From positions 803,457 to 867,456 of the forward strand of contig NZ_JAGTIS010000001.1 of assembly GCF_018704125.1 (NCBI RefSeq): a stretch of DNA of 64,000 nt, given 5' to 3'. The notes below the pieces were generated by a model. That model saw only the letters and a list, made by a program, of their open reading frames with translations. It made no database searches and was not told the DNA's origin. Numbering within the stretch: the stretch's first letter is position 1; each line of letters begins with the position of its first letter. Source of the DNA: Metapseudomonas boanensis. Lineage in GTDB: Bacteria > Pseudomonadota > Gammaproteobacteria > Pseudomonadales > Pseudomonadaceae. The position numbers and the translations under genes were made by a program. Of the stretch, positions 36,153 through 44,041 are shown piece by piece.

Positions 36153-36466
36153 GGCCTGAGCCTTCATTCGTCCTGGTTCATGGTGATTTAACTGGTAACG
36201 CTACGTAAGGCCGCGGGCGGCTCCGCCCTCGAAGAAGTGAGTGCGGGTTTCCGAGCGGTTCTCGATCACCCAGGGGCCATAGATGTGCTCGGAGGATCGG
36301 TAAGGCAACCGGTTGGACGGAGCAACTCGCCCGCCAGGCGCCGGTGATGTAGCGCTGGGTAACCGGGGAGGTTGCGATCCGTATGGTCTGGTTTTCTGCG
36401 GGCTTGTGGGGTCGTTTGCCGCACGAAGTGGCTACAGTTAAACACTGGGTGCGGAGGATGGGCGAT
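36153..36466. other. Gene-free stretch upstream of the first zinc-ribbon gene
   Basis: No gene can be supported. On the minus strand one frame ends in HIYGPWVIENR...EGGAARGLT (stop near 36207), which looks like the tail of a lost coding sequence, but no start or family can be assigned. Confidence 0.4.
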
Positions 36467-36697
36467 ATGAAATGCGTGAACTGCTCAGGCGAGGCGCAGC
36501 AGGTTGATTCTGAGCTCGATGGGATTGAGATCAACTGTCCCAGCTGCGGGCATTTCGGCGTCTCTGCGAGCGTGCTGAGGCAGAGGTCTGGACGAACTTT
36601 TGACGTCGAGAAAACCAGGGTATTTCTCCATAACGAGCGTGACATCAATCCTGGGCGTGTCCCCGTGATCGATAGCGAGAACGTGATCTGGGAATAG
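36467..36697 (+). CDS. Small zinc-ribbon protein, unknown (paralog 1)
   Basis: Seventy-six residues with two CxxC knuckles, MKCVNCSGEAQQVD and INCPSCGHFGVS, forming one zinc-ribbon. A helix follows (FDVEKTRVFLHNERD) and the end is PVIDSENVIWE. It is paralogous to the gene at 37002 (same spacing, FDVxxT.xxL.xxR and xxIxxxTVxW ends). Ribosome site ggagg is 9 bp upstream of ATG 36467. Function unknown. Probably a nucleic-acid or protein-binding small regulator. Confidence 0.7.
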   Translation: MKCVNCSGEAQQVDSELDGIEINCPSCGHFGVSASVLRQRSGRTFDVEKTRVFLHNERDINPGRVPVIDSENVIWE

Positions 36698-36762
36698 ACG
36701 GGTTCGTGCGTTTGCCTGTTGCCTGATTGGCGCCTGTGTCCCCATTCCCGTTTATTCGAGCT

Positions 36763-36956
36763 ATGGACACAGCGATCCAATAGATCACCATTCAAGACAA
36801 GGAAACACAGTGACGGTCTCGTTCAAGGAGCGAGCATCGACGTTGGTCTTTGCGGTGAAGCTGAAGGATCGCGTAGATGCGCTGCACTGGATCCCGCAGG
36901 ATGTACTGAGGTGCTGGGCCGATGAGCACACTAGGATACAGGGGGCGAGCGATCCG
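36763..36956 (+). pseudogene. Broken copy of the small SFKxRAS protein gene
   Basis: The part from 36810 (VTVSFKERASTLVFAVKLKD, then RVDALHWIPQDVLRCWADEH) is clearly a paralog of the intact 69-residue gene at 39203. Upstream, ATG 36763 gives MDTAIQ, like the paralog's MDISIQ, but is followed at once by a stop (TAG at 36781) and a deletion that shifts the frame. Beyond 36956 the frame stays open into the next zinc-ribbon gene, so a GTG start at 36810 could in principle give a fused 143-residue product. Confidence 0.7.
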
Positions 36957-37001
36957 CCTGGCTGGGTCCGGTGGCGTGTCAAGTTTAGCGGAGGGCTGAT
37001 G

Positions 37002-37241
37002 ATGGCTTGCTTGATTTGTGGCGGTACTGCTCAGGTCTGGGAATACGACAGGGGTGGGCTTTCTGTTGATTGCGTTGATTGCGGCCGGTACGACGTTGCT
37101 GGATCAGTTATGGAAATTCGCGCCAAGAACGGATTCAGTTTCGATGTTGGCCAAACCAAGCTGTGGCTGGACGCTCAGCGCCTCACAGGCCGCCATGCCC
37201 CTCTTATTGATACCGGAACTGTGAAATGGAGCGCTCGCTGA
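37002..37241 (+). CDS. Small zinc-ribbon protein, unknown (paralog 2)
   Basis: Seventy-nine residues (80 if ATG 36999 is used) with CLICGGTAQVWE and VDCVDCGRYDVAG knuckles, then FSFDVGQTKLWLDAQR and IDTGTVKW. It is paralogous to the gene at 36467. A strong ribosome site (cggagggc) precedes it. The frame is in phase with, and open into, the broken gene upstream. Function unknown. Confidence 0.75.
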   Translation: MACLICGGTAQVWEYDRGGLSVDCVDCGRYDVAGSVMEIRAKNGFSFDVGQTKLWLDAQRLTGRHAPLIDTGTVKWSAR

Positions 37242-37591
37242 GCTGAATTGCTGCAAGCCCTTGTCCCTATTTTGAGCTCGCTTATCTGTTGGATCAGGGC
37301 GGCATCGCGGTTCTCTGGGGCAGGGTTCTGGTTGCTATCGGGGAACAGCGAGGTGTCGCGGCTCCAGGCATGTCGACCTACTGGCTGATGCTCTACGATC
37401 GGTGGTGCCTGGACTTGCCGCCCCCTGCGGGGACCGCTGCCCTGGCCAGCAGCGGGGTAGGGAAGGATGCTTGGCTTGTCGGCACCAAGGGCCAGCGTAG
37501 CGAGCTGGGAGGAAGGGGCCTGTGCCGAGGGCTTACCCCGGATGCATCTGGCCTGACCGCGCGAGCCTCACGATTCGTCTGCCGAAATGGA
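37242..37591. other. Gene-free stretch before the CsrA-like gene
   Basis: No gene supported on either strand; the open frames here show no family motifs or sensible starts. Confidence 0.45.
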
Positions 37592-37753
37592 TCAGGTCCG
37601 CGGAGGAGTGCTGACTTCCCACTTTCGCAGTCTGATGGCTTTCGGCGCTGCAATGCCCAGGACAGCCTTATCACCAATGGCTGCCATGATCCGGACGGTG
37701 ACGTTGTGGTTAATGCGGATCGTTTCGCCGACGTGACGGGTGAGAACCAGCAT
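37592..37753 (-). CDS. CsrA/RsmA-family RNA-binding protein, divergent
   Basis: Fifty-three residues (usual 60-65). It starts MLVLTRHVGETIRINHNVTV, matching the N-terminal beta strand that carries the conserved Leu4 and Arg6 of CsrA. IGDKAVLGIAAPKAIRL is the central strand. The C-terminal helix is short (EVSTPPRT). In ungapped alignment the key Arg44 of CsrA is Lys here, with Arg at 43. Members bind GGA motifs in mRNA leaders. The ribosome site aggag lies 6 bp upstream. As an extra copy in an accessory stretch, it could modulate or titrate the core Rsm system. Confidence 0.85.
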   Translation of the reverse strand: MLVLTRHVGETIRINHNVTVRIMAAIGDKAVLGIAAPKAIRLRKWEVSTPPRT

Positions 37754-38271
37754 ATCGATCTCCTGTCCGCTGATTGGCGGGGAGCGGGCTGGCGCCGCGC
37801 TTTCCCTGTCCTGGGAGCAGCCTTGCAGCCTCAGTGTTCCTTGGCTCCTGGCGGCTTTGCGCGGCGCCAGCCTCACTACAGTTGATCTTGGTGCTGGCGC
37901 TGCGGTTCCATGGAGAGCGGCCATCAGTCGTTGCCCCTGATCGCCATGGCGAAGCGGTCCACTCGTGTCATGCCTTGCGCGGTGGCGTCCCGTGTCGATT
38001 CGGGAATTCAGTCGACGCTAATGTTGCAGCCGCCAGGATTCTTGATCGTCAGGACCAGCCGCTTCTGGAGTTCACCGATGGTCCAGATGGTGGCCAGAAT
38101 GGCGTGCTCGCGGCAGCTGGTGTTCTAGGTCTCGAAGCCCCCAACCAAAACTTCGCCATTAGTGATCGTGGCCTAGCCCGTTCCCGTAGCTCTTCCTCTC
38201 TCAGCCGCTTGTACTTTGCAGCGGCATCTTTAACTGACACTTCTTGTGTCGTGACCTTCCTCCAGTGATGT
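37754..38271. other. Gene-free stretch with a possible coding remnant
   Basis: No intact gene. On the minus strand, bases 38110-38009 read EHAILATIWTIGELQKRLVL then TIKNPGGCNISVD and a stop, which looks like the tail of a degraded gene. A separate minus frame near 38170-38260 reads VSVKDAAAKYKRLREEELRE, a coiled segment. They do not join in frame. Confidence 0.4.
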
Positions 38272-38514
38272 TCAGGTCGCCCCGCGTTCCAGTAGGCGGG
38301 CGTAGCGGGATGCTTCCTGGTAGCTCTGGCGGAAGCCCAGTACGCGGCCGGTATCAGCATCGATGAGTTGAATCGGAGCGCGGCCGGCGATCACCAGTTG
38401 AACCGCGCGGGGCGTTGGCAGCGAGGCGTGCTTCTGGTTGGGGCTGATGCTATGGAGGGCGAGTCGCTTTGCGAGTACGGAGAGGCTTTCCTTGGCCATC
38501 AGCAGTGGTTTCAT
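38272..38514 (-). CDS. Hypothetical protein of 80 residues
   Basis: Starts MKPLLMAKESLSVLAKRLAL; basic N-terminal helix, then VQLVIAGRAPIQLIDADTGR and VLGFRQSYQEASRYARLLER, which look like a small alpha/beta domain. No recognised family. Codon use is normal for the organism and the start ATG 38514 is plausible, though the ribosome site is weak (RC: gaggtacgcgcg). Confidence 0.55.
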   Translation of the reverse strand: MKPLLMAKESLSVLAKRLALHSISPNQKHASLPTPRAVQLVIAGRAPIQLIDADTGRVLGFRQSYQEASRYARLLERGAT

Positions 38515-38803
38515 CGCGCGTACCTCGTCAAACTGCCGCCGGCATGGCCAGTGGCTGGGTGGGTTAGGCAAAAGGGCTTTGTCGCCAGCGGCGCCGCTAC
38601 CCCCGTGGGGGAGGACTTCCGAATTTCAGCGTAGACGCTTGCTCTGGGTTTACTCGGACTTGAGCGTGCTTTTGTGGAGTCGCGCTAACGCTGATGCGTG
38701 CCGATCTGCCCCAACAAATCGCCGCTCCCCAACTACAGATGCCCCTGCGATTCGTACATAATTCAGGCGTTTCTGCTTTTCGGCGATCCCTGCCTAGGAC
38801 CGA

Positions 38804-39001
38804 ATGATGGACGAAGATTTTGATTTGCACGAACCCGAGCACGATCACCTGCTCGACAATGACGATGATCTGGACGAGTTCCTCGACGATGAGGAAGCGT
38901 ACCCGCTCGACTCGCCGGAAGGGGCGTGCGATTACTGCGGTGACATCACCGGCCGAACTGATCCCCGTGGAAACTTTGTTTGCGAAGACTGTGCCGACTG
39001 A
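38804..39001 (+). CDS. Small acidic zinc-ribbon protein
   Basis: Sixty-five residues. A strongly acidic first 40 residues (DLDEFLDDEEAYPLDSPEG and earlier Asp runs) are followed by a two-knuckle motif CDYCGDITG / FVCEDCAD at the end. The zinc knuckle resembles those of the neighbouring zinc-ribbon paralogs but is otherwise unrelated. ATG at 38804 or 38807. Function unknown; its acidity suggests interaction with a basic partner such as a nucleic-acid-binding protein. Confidence 0.75.
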   Translation: MMDEDFDLHEPEHDHLLDNDDDLDEFLDDEEAYPLDSPEGACDYCGDITGRTDPRGNFVCEDCAD

Positions 39002-39202
39002 GGTTTGAGTCTCTCACTGCGGCGGGAGCTTCGCTCTCTGTTACAGCGTAAAAATGTCATTTTCCAGAGCTAGGATCAGTGCGCTTCCACGGCACTTTCT
39101 ACTGGATCCCCATTCGATGGCCAACTTGATCAGTTGGTCATTTTTTTCCTGCCGTGAAATTGGGGTCGTCTTCGGCCCAGGCTCATTCAGCAGGGGGCTC
39201 CC

Positions 39203-39412
39203 ATGGATATCTCGATCCAGCAAGTTACAAACCAGGGCTTCGAGTCGTGGCAAGTTGAGGTCTTTGGTGTGACCGTCAGCTTCAAGGATCGAGCCTCTGC
39301 CCTGGCTTTCGCGGTGAAGCTGCAGGAGCGGGTAGATGCGCCGCATCAGATTTCGGAGGAAACGCTCCGGCGCTGGGAGGCGGAGCACGCTAGTCTGCAG
39401 GCAGATGGCTGA
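39203..39412 (+). CDS. Hypothetical protein (SFKxRAS type), intact paralog
   Basis: A 69-residue protein: MDISIQQVTNQGFESWQVEV, then FGVTVSFKDRASALAFAVKL and QERVDAPHQISEETLRRWEA. The broken paralog lies at 36763. Predicted beta hairpin plus two helices; a DNA- or protein-binding role is a guess. No family recognised. Ribosome site gggggct is weak. Its repetition near zinc-ribbon genes suggests a locally amplified cassette. Confidence 0.65.
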   Translation: MDISIQQVTNQGFESWQVEVFGVTVSFKDRASALAFAVKLQERVDAPHQISEETLRRWEAEHASLQADG

Positions 39413-39468
39413 AATGTTCTCGAGTCGGGATTCTCAGTCCGGCTTGTTCAACCCGCAGGAGGTGGCAG

Positions 39469-39768
39469 GTGAGGGCGGTTCAGTTCATAAGCGCAGCAGC
39501 CCTGCAGGCATGTACGTTTGTTGCGATGGCAGGAGATTGGCCAGCCGGCGGCAGCGAGAAGTTCAACAAGGAGTGCTTTGCCGGTGCGTCCGTGCAAGTG
39601 CCAGCCAAGCAAGCCCTCGCTTACTGTGAGTGTTCCAATGAGATGATGAGAGAGGTGTTCTCAACTCAGCAGCTGGCCGCCATTGCCGGCGGCAAGAAGC
39701 CATCGGAGGACGAGGTTTCGGTGCTGGTGGATATCTCGCGAAACTGTGCGCGCGAAACGCTGAAGTGA
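39469..39768 (+). CDS. Small exported Cys-containing protein, unknown
   Basis: Ninety-nine residues from GTG 39469. A short hydrophobic segment (VQFISAAALQACTFVAMAG) acts as a signal peptide. The mature part has KECFAGASVQVPAKQALAYC then ECSNEMM, and ends ISRNCARETLK. The Cys spacing suggests two disulfides. The pattern FNKECF...YCECS is shared by other small periplasmic proteins in pseudomonads. Ribosome site gcaggaggtggcag lies upstream. Function unknown. Confidence 0.65.
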   Translation: MRAVQFISAAALQACTFVAMAGDWPAGGSEKFNKECFAGASVQVPAKQALAYCECSNEMMREVFSTQQLAAIAGGKKPSEDEVSVLVDISRNCARETLK

Positions 39769-39785
39769 TGCCGTGATCCGCCATT

Positions 39786-40454
39786 TCAGCAGCGACGGCC
39801 CGTCTGGTCCAGACTCAGTGCCTCGGCGAGCCATTCTTTTTCCTGGTCATCGATCCCGGCCACGCGCCATGTCCTGATCCCGCCGACGTCGACGTGGATG
39901 AAGCCTTTCGACGAATAGAAGCCCACACCGCCGGCACCGATTGCCCTCACGAGCTTGCCCAGTCGTTCGACGCTGACACCGGGAATCCGAATGTCGGCAG
40001 CCATCCCCCGGACATGCAAAGAGTGCCGTGCCGCGCCTTCGAGCGAAGCGTTATGTTGCAGGGTCCGGTAGCCGCTGTTGATGATGATTCGATTGGGCAG
40101 TCTGTTGGCTCGGAGCCAAGCCTGAATGAGGAACAACAGGTCCAGCAGCTTGGGATTGATCTTCACGGTAGCCTTGTACTTCACGTCCCGCAGGATGCGG
40201 CAAGCCTGTCTGTAGCCGGTGAGGTCCCAGCCCTTGCCTTTTCGGAAGTAACAGAAGCTTGCCTTTTCGCCGCTGGCCGGTCGTTCAAGCCGCAGGTAAC
40301 GGTCACGGTTGAGGATCACTGCCCGCCAGTCACGTCGGCGTCGGGTTGTCGTGAGGGTTGCGGCGAATGTGCTGCCGGTAGCAAGCAGCAGAAGTGCGGC
40401 TGCCAGTGCCTTGAGCAGTTGCCTGCGGGACACGCCAGAGTTCGAAGTAGCCAT
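39786..40454 (-). CDS. Exported M15/YcbK-like murein peptidase
   Basis: A 222-residue protein with a Tat-type signal (SRRQLLKALAAALLLLATG). The DUF882/M15 zinc-peptidase region is SGYRTLQHNASLEGAARHSLH, GMAADIRIPG and GFIHVDVGGIRTW; the first His and the Asp, with the later His, correspond to the zinc ligands. The predicted activity is cleavage of peptidoglycan cross-links in the periplasm. Close relatives include MepK-type endopeptidases. It stands next to a His/Asp-rich lipoprotein. Confidence 0.88.
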   Translation of the reverse strand: MATSNSGVSRRQLLKALAAALLLLATGSTFAATLTTTRRRRDWRAVILNRDRYLRLERPASGEKASFCYFRKGKGWDLTGYRQACRILRDVKYKATVKINPKLLDLLFLIQAWLRANRLPNRIIINSGYRTLQHNASLEGAARHSLHVRGMAADIRIPGVSVERLGKLVRAIGAGGVGFYSSKGFIHVDVGGIRTWRVAGIDDQEKEWLAEALSLDQTGRRC

Positions 40455-40596
40455 GGAGCGATCGGCCTTCTCGAGCCGGGGTTAACAATATACACCCCCG
40501 CTATCACTCAAATCGAAGCCCCGTCCACAAAACGCTGGATCAGCTTGGAGACGCTAGAGAGGACGTCCTGGGTGCAGGCCGCACATCAACGTGACC

Positions 40597-40782
40597 TCAG
40601 CGATGCCGTCCCTTCCTGTGGTCTCGGTCAGAACGATCATCATCATCCCAGTCATGGTTTTGGTGGGAGTCTCGATAGCCGCCCCAGTAACGATCATGGT
40701 CGTGGTCGTGATGGTGGTACACACAGCCAGCGCTCGAAAGCAGGGTAACCAGCAAGGTGAGTTTGACGACTTGGGCAAGCAT
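40597..40782 (-). CDS. Small His/Asp-rich lipoprotein
   Basis: Sixty-one residues. Signal MLAQVVKLTLLVTLLSSAGC with the lipobox ending at Cys20, then a tail of His and Asp residues (VYHHHDHDHDRYWGGYRD, HQNHDWDDDDRSDRDHRKG). Very likely a metal-binding surface lipoprotein. The ribosome site agagg precedes ATG 40782. No family recognised. Confidence 0.75.
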   Translation of the reverse strand: MLAQVVKLTLLVTLLSSAGCVYHHHDHDHDRYWGGYRDSHQNHDWDDDDRSDRDHRKGRHR

Positions 40783-40899
40783 GGTCTCTACCTCTCACTT
40801 CAACGGGAGCCGATAGCCCTTACAGCCATCTGACAGCGTGCTTGCGTAAAGGGTCGTCAGTGAGTGGTGGAGCCTTTATCTGGTGGATGCGGCGGCGGG

Positions 40900-41292
40900 C
40901 TAGGGTTTTGCTCCATTGGCCAGCTCCAGCCGCTTGGCAATGCTTTCCAGCAAGATGAGGTCGCTCTGATTGAGCCGGCCCTCACGTGCCGCCTGTTCGA
41001 TGGCGGACAGGGCTTCGCGAGAACGGGCGGTGAGGTTGCTGCCAATGGAGCAGGCGGCGCTTTGAGGTTCTGCAATTCGCAAAGCGGCTCGATTGGACGG
41101 CAGCAGGTCGCCGAGTTGCAGGCCGAGTGCATTGGCCATCCGGTCGAGGTCATCGAGCGAGGGTTCCCTTGAGCCCCTTTCGTAGTTGCCGACGCGCGAT
41201 TGCGAAGGCCAGCCGCAAGCGGTCGCGAGTTTTCTCTGGGAGAGTCCTTTCTGCTTCCTGAAGTGTGCAATGCGCGAGCCAAGCGTTTTCAT
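40900..41292 (-). CDS. XRE-family (Cro/CI-type) repressor
   Basis: A 130-residue regulator. N-terminal HTH: MKTLGSRIAHFRKQKGLSQR, then KLATACGWPSQSRVGNYERG. The C-terminal part (about 75-130) is helical without a peptidase motif. The start at 41292 is chosen because the HTH then begins at the N-terminus, as is usual. The divergent 550-bp region contains a TAATCAC-N26-GTGATTA inverted repeat. Such regulators commonly control accessory-element genes. Confidence 0.9.
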   Translation of the reverse strand: MKTLGSRIAHFRKQKGLSQRKLATACGWPSQSRVGNYERGSREPSLDDLDRMANALGLQLGDLLPSNRAALRIAEPQSAACSIGSNLTARSREALSAIEQAAREGRLNQSDLILLESIAKRLELANGAKP

Positions 41293-41845
41293 ACCGCTGA
41301 TCCTGATTGTTGAGTGAAACCGCTGATAATCACGAAATGTGCTTTTCTGGTCACGAATGGTGATTAGGATGGTGCTTGTCCTAAGTATTCCCATCAACAC
41401 TTTCGAATCATCGGCGAGGACAACCTGACATGGCCACCAGGCATCTGCTCGCGCCAAGGTTAACCGGAGACGGCAAGTCGTTGCGCAATCAGCACGTTAG
41501 CCAGCCCGGAACCGTTGGTACTGCACGTCGCGAGGCAGGGGAGCGGAATAGCCAGTCCAGCCGCGGGTGGCGCGGCTCAATGGCAGCCGGGCCGCCATGA
41601 CGGCGAGCAGGGGCTCGCATCGTTGACCTGGGTTTGAACCAGTCTGTGGGTGTCGGTGGAGGTTGCGTCCATACCGTCGGCCCGCGTCGACGTCTCTTGA
41701 ACAGGTGGTCAGCCCGGGCCGGGTGAGGAATGGCGAAGTGCCCCCTGCCAATTGGCGATACGTATGAGCACTATCGAAACGGTTGATTTCTATTGGTTGC
41801 ATGCGCGACTTAGTCTCTCTTCAACGCAAGTTGATGGAGGTGGCC
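41293..41845. other. Regulatory and gene-free stretch
   Basis: No supported gene. Holds the XRE gene upstream region with the inverted repeat at 41327-41366. A minus-strand frame at 41497-41802 has no start signal or family signature. Confidence 0.5.
41327..41366. promoter_or_regulatory. Candidate operator for the XRE regulator
   Basis: TAATCAC (41327-41333) and GTGATTA (41360-41366) are exact inverted copies, and TCACGAA occurs twice in direct orientation. It lies 35 bp upstream of the XRE start codon, suggesting autoregulation. Confidence 0.45.
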
Positions 41846-42055
41846 ATGTCCCACGTCGATGTCGTATCCCTGATCGGTACCGCTGTTCCAGAGTCGCTCA
41901 GGTCTGAAGGGCACATGGCCTGCTGGTTTGTTGCAGTGGACGGCGTGATGCGCTCCGGCCCCTTCGTCTCGCGTGACGCTGCTGGTGCCAGCAAGTCCAT
42001 CTGGCTGCTCGAGTTGGCCAGGCGCCAACGTGATTCCAACCAATTCCTGGCCTGA
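41846..42055 (+). CDS. Hypothetical protein of 69 residues
   Basis: Starts MSHVDVVSLIGTAVPESLRS; continues EGHMACWFVAVDGVMRSGPF and ends in a helix (WLLELARRQRDSNQFLA). A good ribosome site (atggagg) supports ATG 41846 over the earlier 41783. No family recognised. Confidence 0.65.
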   Translation: MSHVDVVSLIGTAVPESLRSEGHMACWFVAVDGVMRSGPFVSRDAAGASKSIWLLELARRQRDSNQFLA

Positions 42056-42239
42056 GGGTTATCTCAGCCAAACCTGTTCTGCTCCATGCTCCCAACCTTG
42101 GCCCGCCTATATGGCGGGCATTTTGTTTCAAGTGCCGGAGCCGGTTCGTTGAATCGGCTCACGGCGGTCGACGTGGGGATTTCCTGCTGCTGGGTGCCGG
42201 GACTGGTTACACTTCACTTTTTCCCGGAAGCCCTGAATC

Positions 42240-43367
42240 GTGAAGTGGGACATTTTCTGCAACGTTGTCGATAACTTTGGCGATATCGGCGTGACCTGGC
42301 GACTGGCCCGGCAGTTGGTGGCCGATCATGGGCAGTCGGTTCGACTGTGGGTGGACGAGCCCGCTGTGTTTGCACCGCTTTGCCCAGGGGCCGATCCCAT
42401 GGCCGAGTCGCAGTGGCAGCAGGGGGTTGAGATCCGGCATTGGCGCAAGGAGTGGCCAGGTGCCGAGCCTGCGGATGTGGTGATCGAAGCGTTCGCCTGC
42501 CAGTTGCCGGCGCCCTACCTCGCCGAGATGGCCGCCAGAGAACTCCGGCCGCACTGGCTCAACCTGGAATACCTGAGCGCCGAGGAGTGGGTAGCCGGTT
42601 GTCACGGGCTGCCTTCGTTCCAATCCAATGGGTTGCTGAAATATTTCTATTTCCCCGGATTCACGCCCGACACCGGCGGCCTGTTGCGCGAGGCGGGGCT
42701 GATTGAACGGCGCTGCGCGTTCCAGGCTGATCCGGCTGCTCGGCGGGAATTCCTGCAATCACTGGGCGTGCCTCTGCAGGAGGGGGCCCAGCTGATCTCT
42801 CTGTTCGCCTATGAGAACCCGGCATTGTCGGGCTGGCTGGATCAGCTGGCGTCCGGCCAGCGTCCCGTGCAGTTGCTGGTGCCCGTTGGTCGCGTACTGG
42901 GGGACGTTGCAAGTTGGCTCGGAGAGAATTCACTGGTAGCTGGCGCACATTTGCGCCGCGGTAGCGTAAGCATCCATGTGCTGCCTTTCGTCAGCCAGGA
43001 CGATTACGACCGATTGCTTTGGAGCTGCGAGTTGAACGCTGTGCGCGGAGAAGATTCGTTCGTTCGCGCACAATGGGCCGGGCGACCATTCCTGTGGCAC
43101 ATTTACCAGCAGGAGGCGGACGCCCATTGGGAAAAGCTGGAAGCGTTTCTCGACCTCTACCTGCAGGAGCTGTCGCCCAGCGCAGGGCTGGCGCTGGCTG
43201 AAGCCTGGAGAGCCTGGAATGGCGGCGAGGGCATGGCTGAAGCCTGGGCTGCGCTGGCCGTCCAATGGCCAGAGCTGCAGCGGCATGCCGAGCAATGGTG
43301 CACTGTTCAGGCTGGCCAAACCGACCTGGCGACAGGTCTGGTGCAGTTTTGTACAAATTCGCTATGA
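42240..43367 (+). CDS. earP: EarP, EF-P arginine rhamnosyltransferase
   Basis: A 375-residue GT-B glycosyltransferase that transfers rhamnose from dTDP-rhamnose to Arg32 of EF-P. The N-terminal nucleotide-sugar pocket [18 protein letters not shown] carries the conserved Asp residues. The C-terminal substrate region has [20 protein letters not shown] and [14 protein letters not shown]. It begins at GTG 42240. efp is 43 bp downstream, the family-defining pair, and that EF-P has Arg at position 32. Both proteins act together in ribosome rescue at polyproline. Confidence 0.96.
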   Translation: MKWDIFCNVVDNFGDIGVTWRLARQLVADHGQSVRLWVDEPAVFAPLCPGADPMAESQWQQGVEIRHWRKEWPGAEPADVVIEAFACQLPAPYLAEMAARELRPHWLNLEYLSAEEWVAGCHGLPSFQSNGLLKYFYFPGFTPDTGGLLREAGLIERRCAFQADPAARREFLQSLGVPLQEGAQLISLFAYENPALSGWLDQLASGQRPVQLLVPVGRVLGDVASWLGENSLVAGAHLRRGSVSIHVLPFVSQDDYDRLLWSCELNAVRGEDSFVRAQWAGRPFLWHIYQQEADAHWEKLEAFLDLYLQELSPSAGLALAEAWRAWNGGEGMAEAWAALAVQWPELQRHAEQWCTVQAGQTDLATGLVQFCTNSL

Positions 43368-43410
43368 TACGCGGCCTGTTTTTTGTCACTCATCCAAATC
43401 GGATATTCGT

Positions 43411-43977
43411 ATGAAAACCGCTCAAGAGTTCCGCGCCGGCCAAGTCGCCAACATCAATGGCGCTCCCTGGGTCATCCAGAAGGCCGAGTTCAACAAGTCC
43501 GGCCGTAACAGCGCAGTCGTCAAGATGAAGCTGAAAAACCTGCTGACCGGCGCCGGCACTGAAACCGTGTTCAAGGCCGACGACAAGCTGGAGCCGGTCA
43601 TCCTCGAACGCAAGGAAGTGACCTACTCCTACTTCGCCGATCCCCTGTACGTCTTCATGGACACCGAGTTCAACCAGTACGAGATCGAGAAAGCTGACCT
43701 GGAAGGCGTCATGACCTTCATCGAAGACGGCATGACCGATGTCTGCGAAGCCGTTTTCTACAACGATCGCGTGATCTCCGTCGAACTGCCGACCACCATC
43801 GTTCGCGAAATCGCCTACACCGAACCGTCCGTCCGTGGTGACACCTCCGGCAAGGTGATGAAGACTGCCCGCCTGCACAACGGTGCCGAGCTGCAGGTTT
43901 CCGCCTTCTGCGAAATCGGTGACTCCATCGAGATCGATACCCGCACTGGCGAGTACAAGTCCCGCGTGAAGGCCTAA
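43411..43977 (+). CDS. efp: Elongation factor P (EarP type)
   Basis: A 188-residue translation factor that relieves ribosome stalling at proline stretches. The modified-residue loop [15 protein letters not shown] has Arg at position 32, as required for rhamnosylation by EarP, rather than the Lys of EpmA-dependent EF-P. Three beta-barrel domains, with C-terminal [20 protein letters not shown]. Directly after earP; ends with a strong terminator. Confidence 0.97.
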   Translation: MKTAQEFRAGQVANINGAPWVIQKAEFNKSGRNSAVVKMKLKNLLTGAGTETVFKADDKLEPVILERKEVTYSYFADPLYVFMDTEFNQYEIEKADLEGVMTFIEDGMTDVCEAVFYNDRVISVELPTTIVREIAYTEPSVRGDTSGKVMKTARLHNGAELQVSAFCEIGDSIEIDTRTGEYKSRVKA

Positions 43978-43994
43978 GCCTTTTGCGAGACAAG

Positions 43995-44030
43995 AAAAAG
44001 CCCGGCTGACGCCGGGCTTTTTCGTTTTTT
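43995..44030 (+). terminator. Rho-independent terminator of earP-efp
   Basis: Stem aaaaagcccggc/gccgggcttttt followed by cgtttttt. Confidence 0.9.
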
Positions 44031-44041
44031 GCGCTGTTTGC

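Noticed and set aside
36178..36795. A 205-codon minus-strand frame
   Set aside because: Overlaps the better supported zinc-ribbon gene and the broken paralog; no motif.
37289..37885. A 198-codon plus-strand frame over the CsrA-like gene
   Set aside because: No motif and antisense to a recognisable CsrA with ribosome site.
41497..41802. A 101-codon minus-strand frame
   Set aside because: No ribosome site, no family motif, ends in an unremarkable Arg-rich sequence.
34505..42239. An attachment-site duplicate of the tRNA-Ser 3' end
   Set aside because: I looked for a second copy of gggttcgaatccc or the acceptor end and found none in the stretch.
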